From: Comamonas fluminis
Lineage (GTDB): Bacteria; Pseudomonadota; Gammaproteobacteria; Burkholderiales; Burkholderiaceae_C
DNA length: 64,000 nucleotides
NCBI RefSeq assembly: GCF_019186805.1
Contig: NZ_CP066783.1
Location: 673,501-737,500 of the forward strand
Direction: 5' to 3'
The notes under the pieces were generated by a model. That model saw nothing but the letters and a program-made list of their open reading frames with translations, made no database searches and was not told the origin of the DNA. Positions 45,077-53,380 of the stretch are shown here, piece after piece. Made by a program: the position numbers and the translations under genes. Each line of letters opens with the position of its first letter. Position 1 is the first letter of the stretch.

Positions 45077-46627
45077 TTTCAAGAACAGTTGATAAGCCGG
45101 GTTGTTGGTTTCTTCCACCCAGGGGTAGCCCAGGTTTTTGAGGAAGGCATCGAACTTCTTGCTGTCCTTGGCTGGCACCTGCATGCCCACCAGAATGCGG
45201 CCGTAGTCCGCGCCCTGGTTGCGGTAGTGAAACAGCGAGATGTTCCAGGTGGGGGCCATCAGGCTCAAAAATTTGAACAGCGCACCGGGACGTTCGGGGA
45301 AGACAAAGCGCAGCAGGCGCTCGTCTTGCGCCAGCGGCGAATGGCCGCCCACCATGTGGCGCAAATGCTCCTTGGCCATTTCGTCAAAGGTCAGGTCAAT
45401 CGCGTCAAAGCCATTTTTCTGGAAGTTCTTGCAGATCTTCTCGCTCTCGCCCTTGGTGGGCGTGGTCAGGCCCACAAACACATGGGCTTTGCTGTCGTGG
45501 CTGATGCGGTAGTTGAACTCGGTCACATTGCGCGGGCCGCCGGGCAGCTTGCCTACCACCTCGCAAAAGCGCTTGAAGCTGCCGCGCTCTTCGGGGATGG
45601 TCACGGCAAACAGGGCTTCGCGCTCCTCGCCCACCTCGGCACGCTCGGCCACAAAGCGCAGGCGGTCGAAGTTCATGTTCGCGCCGCTCAAGATGGCGGC
45701 ATAGGTCTCGCCCTTGGTCTTGTGCTTGGCTACGTACTGTTTGATAGCGGCCACGCCCAGGGCGCCCGAGGGCTCCACGATGGAGCGGGTGTCGGTAAAG
45801 ATGTCCTTGATGGCGGCGCAGACGGCGTCGGTGTCCACGGTCACAAAGTCGTCCACCAGGCCCTTGGTGATGCGGAAGGTTTCCTCGCCCACCAGCTTGA
45901 CAGCCGTGCCGTCGGCAAACAGGCCCACATCGGCCAGTTCCACGCGCTCACCGGCTTGCACCGACTGCATCATGGCGTTGGAGTCCTTGGTGTGTACGCC
46001 GATCACCTTCACATCGGGGCGCACGGCCTTGATGTAGTTGGCAATGCCGGCAATCAGGCCGCCGCCGCCGATGGGTACAAAAATCGCATCCAGGCGCTGG
46101 CTGCCCAGTTGCTGCAGCTGGCGCAGCATTTCCATGGCGATGGTGCCCTGGCCGGCAATCACGTCCGGGTCGTCGAAGGGGTGAACAAAGGTCAGGCCCT
46201 GCTCTTTTTGCAGCTTGATCGAGTGCTTGTAGGCATCGGAATAGCTGTCGCCAAACAAGACCGCTTCGCCGCCCAGTGCCATCACGGCATCCACCTTGAC
46301 CTGGGGCGTGGTCGTGGGCATCACGATCACGGCGCGGCAGCCTAGCTTCTTGGCACTCATGGCCGTGCCCTGGGCGTGGTTGCCGGCGCTGGCGCAAATC
46401 ACGCCTTTTTGCAGCTGCTCGGCCGTCAGATTGGCCATCTTGTTGTAGGCGCCGCGCAGCTTGAAGCTGAACACGGGCTGCTGGTCTTCGCGCTTGAGCA
46501 AAATCTTGTTGTGCAGGCGGCGCGTGAGGTTTTTGGCGGGCTGCAGATCAGATTCCACGGCCACGTCATAGACGCGGGCGTTGAGGATGCGGGTCAGATA
46601 ATCGGCGGGAGTCAGAGCTTGAGGCAT
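45074..46627 (-). CDS. ilvA: Threonine ammonia-lyase, biosynthetic
   Basis: 517 residues from ATG 46627 (a TTG two codons upstream is an alternative). The PLP lysine lies in FSFKLRGAYNKM; the glycine loop ASAGNHAQGTAMSA is normal, as is IPIGGGGLIAGIA. The C-terminus has the ACT-like regulatory region (PGALFKFLSLMAPTWNISLF), so it is the long, isoleucine-inhibited form making 2-oxobutanoate for isoleucine synthesis. Confidence 0.95.
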   Translation of the reverse strand: MPQALTPADYLTRILNARVYDVAVESDLQPAKNLTRRLHNKILLKREDQQPVFSFKLRGAYNKMANLTAEQLQKGVICASAGNHAQGTAMSAKKLGCRAVIVMPTTTPQVKVDAVMALGGEAVLFGDSYSDAYKHSIKLQKEQGLTFVHPFDDPDVIAGQGTIAMEMLRQLQQLGSQRLDAIFVPIGGGGLIAGIANYIKAVRPDVKVIGVHTKDSNAMMQSVQAGERVELADVGLFADGTAVKLVGEETFRITKGLVDDFVTVDTDAVCAAIKDIFTDTRSIVEPSGALGVAAIKQYVAKHKTKGETYAAILSGANMNFDRLRFVAERAEVGEEREALFAVTIPEERGSFKRFCEVVGKLPGGPRNVTEFNYRISHDSKAHVFVGLTTPTKGESEKICKNFQKNGFDAIDLTFDEMAKEHLRHMVGGHSPLAQDERLLRFVFPERPGALFKFLSLMAPTWNISLFHYRNQGADYGRILVGMQVPAKDSKKFDAFLKNLGYPWVEETNNPAYQLFLK

Positions 46628-47043
46628 GGGCAAAAAGAACAGATCAATTGCCTGGCACCCAAGTGAGGCACAGTCACAGAGCTTGTGTTCGTGAGGCAGG
46701 GCGCAGGATTGCAGCCATCATAGGCGCTTGGGTGTGCCACTGCAGTACTGCCTCAAGAGGTGAGTCCTGTCTGATGGAGAACTGCAAAGGTGCAGGAGGC
46801 AGGCGGCCAAAAAAAAGCCCCCAGCTGTGAAGCTAGGGGCTGAATCCACCATTAGAGGAGGTGGAGGAGACAAGTGGTGCGATACAGACTAGTGCTTTCC
46901 ATAGATCTGTGGTCCATCTGCGGGTTTGACCTCACAGGTAACGCTTGAGTTGTATTGTAGGGGTCTTGAAATTTCTGTGCATCAAAAGATTCGGGTTTTT
47001 ATGTATTTGATGCAAAATTGCAACAGCTTTGAGAGGAAATACG
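46628..47043. other. 416-bp non-coding stretch with a candidate sRNA
   Basis: No open frame of note. The left half is the ilvA 5' region. The centre holds two hairpins, one with a minus-strand T run. The right part contains TACAAT (minus strand, 46954-46959) and the ribosome site GAGAGGAAA for the OsmC gene. Confidence 0.6.
46809..46947 (-). ncRNA. Candidate small RNA with exposed C/U-rich anti-Shine-Dalgarno segment
   Basis: On the minus strand: a possible -10 box TACAAT at 46954-46959, then about 75 bases, then TCTCCTCCACCTCCTC, a hairpin with arms TCCACC/GGTGGA whose loop is C/T-rich, and a terminator with arms AGCCCCTAGCT/AGCTGGGGGCT followed by eight T (46809-46816). The CUCCUCC segment could pair with ribosome-binding sites. 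No good -35 box at normal spacing was seen. It is not ilvA coding and too far upstream of ilvA to be its leader, since the terminator would end it. Confidence 0.45.
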
Positions 47044-47496
47044 ATGGAATGCACAGTTAGTTGGACAGGCGCGGCCACTGGAATGCGCTCTGGCATGGGT
47101 TTTGTGGCAGAGACTGGCAGCGGCCATGTGGTGAACATGGATGGCGCGCCCGATGAGAGGAATCCGGCCAACGGCGGCCGCAATCAGGCCCCGCGCCCCA
47201 TGGAAATGCTGCTGGCAGGCGCTGGCGGCTGCACCGCCTATGACGTGGTGCTGATCCTCAAGCGTGGCCGCCACGATGTGAAGGGCTGCAGCGTTCAGCT
47301 GACATCCGAGCGCGCAGACACGGATCCCAAGGTCTTCACGAAAATCCATATGCAGTTCACCGTCAGCGGCAAGAACCTGCCTGCTGCAGCAGTGGAGCGT
47401 GCCATCGAGATGAGTCACGACAAATACTGCTCGGCCACCATCATGCTGGGCAAGACGGCTGAAATCACGACCGGTTTTGACATCGTCGAAGCCTGA
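47044..47496 (+). CDS. OsmC family protein
   Basis: 150 residues. Family features: RPMEMLLAGAGGCTAYDVV (with the redox cysteine) and IEMSHDKYCSATIML (second cysteine), as in OsmC/YhfA thiol peroxidase-like proteins. GAGAGGAAA precedes the ATG at 47044. Stand-alone gene with its own terminator. Confidence 0.87.
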   Translation: MECTVSWTGAATGMRSGMGFVAETGSGHVVNMDGAPDERNPANGGRNQAPRPMEMLLAGAGGCTAYDVVLILKRGRHDVKGCSVQLTSERADTDPKVFTKIHMQFTVSGKNLPAAAVERAIEMSHDKYCSATIMLGKTAEITTGFDIVEA

Positions 47497-47511
47497 GCGG
47501 TATCGCTGATG

Positions 47512-47541
47512 AAAAACGGGTCCTGTGTGGACCCGTTTTTT
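47512..47541. terminator. Bidirectional terminator between OsmC gene and coq7
   Basis: AAACGGGTCC and GGACCCGTTT enclose a 5-base loop, with A and T runs on the outer sides. Confidence 0.85.
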
Positions 47542-47558
47542 GTTGGATGGCGGTGATG

Positions 47559-48176
47559 TCAGATGCGGTGTGCAGTTGTTGTCATGACCTTGGCTGCAAC
47601 ACGCATCAAGCCTTGTATCGCGGGAGGAAGCTGTACAGCACCCTCATCAATGGCCGCTGCTGCGTGGCGCTCTTCATCATCCTTCATGCGCTCCACCACG
47701 GCGCGCGAGGCTTCATCCTCTTCGGGCAGGCGGCCCAGATGGCTGGCCAGGTGGGCTGAAACCTGATTCTCGGTTTCCACGACAAAGCCCAGACTTGCCG
47801 CATCACTGACCTTGGCTGCAATCGTGCCAATGGCAAAAGCACCGGCAAACCACAGCGGGTTCAGCAGCGACGGGCGATCCCCCAGCGCATGCAGACGTTC
47901 ACGAGTCCAGGCCAGGTGATCCATTTCCTCGCGTGCGGCATGCAACAGATGCTCGCGCAACTCTGCATCCTTGGTCACCATGGCCTGAGCGTTGTATAAA
48001 GCCTGCGCGCAGACTTCTCCCACATGGTTGACGCGCATCAATGCGCCAGACAGGCGGCGCTGATTCTCATCGAGACTGGCCTCGGCAATCCCGGAGGCCG
48101 GGGAGCGCTCGGCCGCAGGAGGGTCAGCAAACAGGGTGCGAAGGGCTGCATCTGCAGCAGTCAGAAATTTATCCAT
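47559..48176 (-). CDS. coq7: Demethoxyubiquinone hydroxylase Coq7
   Basis: 205 residues from [10 protein letters not shown] at 48176. Carboxylate-bridged di-iron motifs: [31 protein letters not shown] and DDEERHA. It makes the penultimate hydroxylation in ubiquinone synthesis. AAGAG lies before the ATG; upstream in-frame starts to 48233 are not needed. Confidence 0.92.
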   Translation of the reverse strand: MDKFLTAADAALRTLFADPPAAERSPASGIAEASLDENQRRLSGALMRVNHVGEVCAQALYNAQAMVTKDAELREHLLHAAREEMDHLAWTRERLHALGDRPSLLNPLWFAGAFAIGTIAAKVSDAASLGFVVETENQVSAHLASHLGRLPEEDEASRAVVERMKDDEERHAAAAIDEGAVQLPPAIQGLMRVAAKVMTTTAHRI

Positions 48177-48510
48177 GGCTCTTGAAACAACACGGTGCGG
48201 CACATGCATCGTGCCAATGTGCATAAGGTACACCAGAGTGCTTCACCCGCAACTTGCGCTGGGGCAATGCCAAGGTGGAACCCTTAAGTGCCGCACCTAA
48301 TAGCGCGTCAGAGTTGTTTGTTGCGGTAGTGCAACGAAAATCGCCGGAATCCGCCGGTTTTGGGTGAATTCCTTTGCGCTGCTGCCGGGGGTCTGGTGCA
48401 ATAGACCCAACTTCCCCACCAGGAGGTTGGCGCGGGAAACCGGTGGAGCTCGAGGCTCAAGTCTCTCTCCCATAGAACCGGCGCCCTTCTAAACCTTGGA
48501 GTAACTCGTA
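48177..48510. promoter_or_regulatory. Porin promoter and long structured leader
   Basis: 334 bp without a gene. A promoter for the rightward porin is likely at TTTGCG (48373-48378) and TGCAAT (48397-48402), 18 bases apart, placing transcription start near 48409. A stable hairpin (arms CCAACTTCC/GGAGGTTGG, 48407-48430) then lies at the very 5' end of a leader of about 100 bases. A second stem with GGCGCGGGAAACCGG follows. The ribosome site is TTGGAG. Confidence 0.5.
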
Positions 48511-49584
48511 ATGAAAAAATCTCTGATCGCCCTGGCAGTGCTGGCCGCTTCCGGCGCCGCAATGGCTCAATCTTCCGTGACCATGTTTGGTGTGGTCGAC
48601 ACTGGCGTTGCCTACCTGAAGGGTACTGGCGATGGCAGCACTAAGAACTACGGCCTGTCCACAGGCGGCAACGCTTCTTCTCGTCTGGGCTTCCGCGGCG
48701 TGGAAGATCTGGGTGGCGGTCTGAAGGCTGGTTTCTGGCTGGAATCCGGCTTCAACAGCGATACCGGTAACGGTGCTGCTGCTGGCGCTTCTGGCAATGG
48801 TCTGGAATTTGCTCGTCGCTCCACTGTGAGCCTGATGGGTAACTTCGGTGAAGTGCGCCTGGGTCGTGATGAAACCGCTGCTTACAACAAGCTGTCGGCT
48901 TACTCCAACTTCAGCGTGATCGGCGTTGGCGGCTTCCGCGGCTGGAACAGCACTGTTGGTGACGGCATCCGTCAAAACAACATGATCGCTTACTTCACGC
49001 CTAACTTCTCTGGCTTCACAGCTGGCGTGAACTACGCTTTCGGTGAATCCACTCAAGGTGGCGCTTACAACCGTTACGTTGGTGGCTTTGCTGCTTACAA
49101 CAATGGTCCTCTGAGCGTCACAATCGGTGCTGATCACAAGAACGGCGCTTCGCTGGCTCAAGCCGGTTTTGCTAACAGCACTGTGGAAACCTACGGTCTG
49201 GGTGCCTCCTACGACTTTGGCGTTGCCAAGGTGAACGGTCTGGTGCTGCAAGCCAAGGAAAAGGGTCAAGCAGTGAACACCAAGCAAACCAGCTACGCTT
49301 TGGGTGTTTCCGCTCCTGTGGGTGGCGTGGGTGAAGTGAAGGCTCAGTACGCTCTGTACGACGGCAAGAATGGTGCTGCTCAAGGTGATGGCAAGGCTCA
49401 TCAACTGAGCCTGGGTTATGTGCACAACCTGTCCAAGCGCACTGCTCTGTACGGTACATACTCGTACATGAAGAACAAGGATGGCCGTGCTATGACCCTG
49501 ATCAACAGCGGTGCAGGCGGCTACACTACTGGCGTGAACGGCAACAACCACGGTATCCAAGTGGGTCTGCGTCACGCTTTCTAA
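48511..49584 (+). CDS. Major anion-type porin, Omp32 family
   Basis: 357 residues. Signal peptide MKKSLIALAVLAASGAAMAQ, then the beta-barrel start SSVTMFGVVDTGVAYLKG and the terminal strand ending in phenylalanine (VGLRHAF). The pattern is the Gram-negative trimeric porin of the Comamonadaceae Omp32 type. Codon use is narrow (GCT, CTG, AAC), as in highly expressed genes. It has its own promoter and terminator. Confidence 0.93.
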   Translation: MKKSLIALAVLAASGAAMAQSSVTMFGVVDTGVAYLKGTGDGSTKNYGLSTGGNASSRLGFRGVEDLGGGLKAGFWLESGFNSDTGNGAAAGASGNGLEFARRSTVSLMGNFGEVRLGRDETAAYNKLSAYSNFSVIGVGGFRGWNSTVGDGIRQNNMIAYFTPNFSGFTAGVNYAFGESTQGGAYNRYVGGFAAYNNGPLSVTIGADHKNGASLAQAGFANSTVETYGLGASYDFGVAKVNGLVLQAKEKGQAVNTKQTSYALGVSAPVGGVGEVKAQYALYDGKNGAAQGDGKAHQLSLGYVHNLSKRTALYGTYSYMKNKDGRAMTLINSGAGGYTTGVNGNNHGIQVGLRHAF

Positions 49585-49621
49585 TCAGTTGCTGGCATAA
49601 GCCAGTAATTGCTTAAAGCTT

Positions 49622-49652
49622 AAAAGGCCTGTCGAAAGACAGGCCTTTTCTA
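49622..49652 (+). terminator. Intrinsic terminator of the first porin gene
   Basis: AAAGGCCTGTC and GACAGGCCTTT around GAAA, followed by TCTATTTTT. Confidence 0.88.
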
Positions 49653-49808
49653 TTTTTGCGGATAAAACTGAAAGGGTGATTACTGAGAGGGTAAATCCGC
49701 GAGGGAAAGGCCTGTGTTGTGCTTGCGCCAATCGTTACGCAATGTGTGGATGGATTTTTAGAATGAAATTTCCACCAACTGTTTGTGAACTAAGAGAGAG
49801 GCAACACA

Positions 49809-50942
49809 ATGACAACTTCATTTGTGAAAAAGACGCTGGCTTTGGCTGTATTGGGTGCCTTGGGAGGCATGGCTTATGCGCAAAGTAGTGTGCAGCTTTA
49901 TGGCATTGTGGATGCAGCCATTCGCCATACAACCAATGAGGGGGCTGATAAGAGTGGCGTGACTAGAATGATTGGTGGCGGTATGTCTCAGAGCCGCTGG
50001 GGTATCAATGTTACAGAAGACCTAGGTGGCGGCCTTTCTGCTATTGCGAACCTAGAGAACCGCTTTTTGACTGACTCTGGCTCGGGGGCTTCCTCAAATT
50101 ATTTTCAGCAGTCCTGGGTAGGACTGCGTAGTAAGAGCTTTGGTCAGATCACCATGGGGCGCCAATACAATATGTTGTTTGACTTGGTGACCTCCACATA
50201 TTCATCCTTCCCATATTCCCCTTATATGGAGGCGTACAAGCCTGAAATTGGGATGTCGATGGGGGCTCGTGCAGACAATATGTTGAAGTATGTTGCGGAG
50301 TTTGGTCCAGTGCGTGGGGCATTGCAATATTCTTTTGATGAGAAAAATACAGGAGCTAATTTCTCTCCGACAAATGCCGCAATGAAGACAGCAGGTGGTT
50401 ATCTGCGCTATTCGCAGAGTGGAATTTCAGCAGGGCTTGGTTACTTGGGAACCACTTTGCCAATGGGTACCAAGGTTGATGCTTGGACTTTGGGTGGTTC
50501 TTATCGTACTGGAGGCCTTTATTTCAATCTTGGCTATGCACAAAATAAGCGCAAGGATGTAAAGGGTGCCACTGATATTGCAGTTCTGACCTCAATGTGG
50601 CAAGGTACTGCAGGTGTTTATGCTGCTGCAAATGGTGCTTTTAGTGCCGGTGATGCAAATAAACGTGAGATGTTTAAGATCGGTGTGGGTTATCAAATTA
50701 CGCCGCAAGTCAATGCAGGTGTTCATTACTTCCATGCTAAGCAGTCGGGTTCGGCTAGCGGGGCCTATAACGGTAAAGCAGATTTTGTGGTTGCTGTTGT
50801 TGACTATGCTTTCTCTAAGAGGACAGATGCCTATTTCGGTGTAGACCATACAAAGGTCAGCGGAGGCAGCAAGATGTTTGTGGATGGCAATGGAGCAACA
50901 AAGCGCACAGGTATTACAGTTGGCCTACGCCACCGTTTCTGA
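49809..50942 (+). CDS. Second porin, AT-rich
   Basis: 377 residues. Signal peptide ends at GGMAYAQ; mature start SSVQLYGIVDAAIRH; terminal VGLRHRF. The same porin family as the upstream gene but poorly alike in the middle. Base use is clearly AT-rich against its neighbours, with codons such as TTG, AAT, AAA and GGT common. This suggests later acquisition or relaxed codon selection for low expression. GAGAGAGGCAAC precedes the start. Confidence 0.9.
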   Translation: MTTSFVKKTLALAVLGALGGMAYAQSSVQLYGIVDAAIRHTTNEGADKSGVTRMIGGGMSQSRWGINVTEDLGGGLSAIANLENRFLTDSGSGASSNYFQQSWVGLRSKSFGQITMGRQYNMLFDLVTSTYSSFPYSPYMEAYKPEIGMSMGARADNMLKYVAEFGPVRGALQYSFDEKNTGANFSPTNAAMKTAGGYLRYSQSGISAGLGYLGTTLPMGTKVDAWTLGGSYRTGGLYFNLGYAQNKRKDVKGATDIAVLTSMWQGTAGVYAAANGAFSAGDANKREMFKIGVGYQITPQVNAGVHYFHAKQSGSASGAYNGKADFVVAVVDYAFSKRTDAYFGVDHTKVSGGSKMFVDGNGATKRTGITVGLRHRF

Positions 50943-50960
50943 TGGTGTTGAATTAATCTA

Positions 50961-50998
50961 AAAATACCCGGTCAGTGTAAACTGGCCGGGTATTTTTC
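50961..50998. terminator. Intrinsic terminator after the second porin
   Basis: AAAATACCCGG and CCGGGTATTTT with an inner CAGT/ACTG stem, flanked by T run. Confidence 0.88.
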
Positions 50999-51013
50999 AA
51001 TCAGGGACCAAAC

Positions 51014-51046
51014 AAAAAGGCCGCATTCGCGGCCTTTTTGTTTTTG
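51014..51046. terminator. Bidirectional terminator, groEL side
   Basis: AAAAAGGCCGC and GCGGCCTTTTT around ATTC. On the minus strand it is followed by TTTTTGTTTGG and ends groEL transcription. Confidence 0.85.
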
Positions 51047-51089
51047 AGCAGAACCGGGTGAATGAAGCACCCGGTCAGCAGCCTGGCAA

Positions 51090-52748
<1,659 letters not shown>

Positions 52749-52777
52749 CTAAAGATTTGGATCAATTTGCCTGCCAG

Positions 52778-52813
52778 CCCTTATCTAATAAGCGCTGGCA
52801 GCTATGAAATTCG
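52778..52813. repeat. Short dispersed repeat between groES and groEL
   Basis: CCCTTATCTAATAAGCGCTG and GCAGCTATGAAATTCG, almost the same as the copy at 57088. It lies inside a transcribed operon gap, so it is part of the groESL mRNA. Confidence 0.65.
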
Positions 52814-52843
52814 ATGTTTGAAAGGGGTAATTCGCGCAGCGAA

Positions 52844-53134
52844 TTACTTCTCGACGACTGCGAACAGGTCGTCTTCCTTCATGACCAGCAGCTCGTCGCC
52901 GTTGATCTTCACGGCTTGGCCGGAGTACTTGCCGAACAGAACGCGGTCACCGACCTTCACGTTCAGAGCGATTTGTTCGCCCTTGTCATTGCGCTTGCCG
53001 GGGCCCACAGCCAGCACTTCGCCCTGGTCAGGCTTCTCGGTGGCAGCATCAGGGAGCACGATGCCCGAGGCTGTCTTGGTTTCGTTTTCGAGGCGCTTGA
53101 CGATCACGCGATCGTGCAGGGGACGCAGGTTCAT
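52844..53134 (-). CDS. groS: Co-chaperonin GroES
   Basis: 96 residues from [16 protein letters not shown] at 53134; in-frame starts further out lack similarity. AGGAGTTGGT lies just upstream. The mobile loop region ([20 protein letters not shown]) and [13 protein letters not shown] are typical. Confidence 0.97.
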   Translation of the reverse strand: MNLRPLHDRVIVKRLENETKTASGIVLPDAATEKPDQGEVLAVGPGKRNDKGEQIALNVKVGDRVLFGKYSGQAVKINGDELLVMKEDDLFAVVEK

Positions 53135-53218
53135 ACCAACTCCTAAATACATCAACAAAGTTGAAACAAGACTTGCCAGCCATCCTGGCCGACATTCGGA
53201 ATATCTAGGGTCAAGCTG

Positions 53219-53245
53219 TTAGCACTCAACCCCTTCGAGTGCTAA
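53219..53245. promoter_or_regulatory. CIRCE element (HrcA operator) of groESL
   Basis: Perfect arms TTAGCACTC and GAGTGCTAA separated by nine bases (AACCCCTTC), the exact CIRCE consensus. HrcA is expected to repress groESL here. Confidence 0.95.
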
Positions 53246-53273
53246 TAATAAGGCAATTTCCCGCGCTTTCAAG
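53246..53273 (-). promoter_or_regulatory. Sigma-32-like heat-shock promoter of groESL
   Basis: On the minus strand CTTGAAA (53267-53273) and CCTTATTA (53246-53253), 13 bases apart, fit the sigma-32 consensus CTTGAAA-N13-CCCCATNT. It directly abuts CIRCE, so both control layers act on the same start. Confidence 0.75.
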
Positions 53274-53380
53274 ACCTCGCTCCAGCCGATTGCAGGGGCA
53301 ATCCGTCAGGACGCAGGGTTTGTTCTGAGCTATCTGTAACGCGAATTTACAAATAGGCCTGGCTTTTGCTCTGCCAGAGC

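Noticed and set aside
48457..49575. 372-residue leftward frame opposite the porin
   Set aside because: Ser/Thr/Val-rich shadow of a highly biased porin gene.
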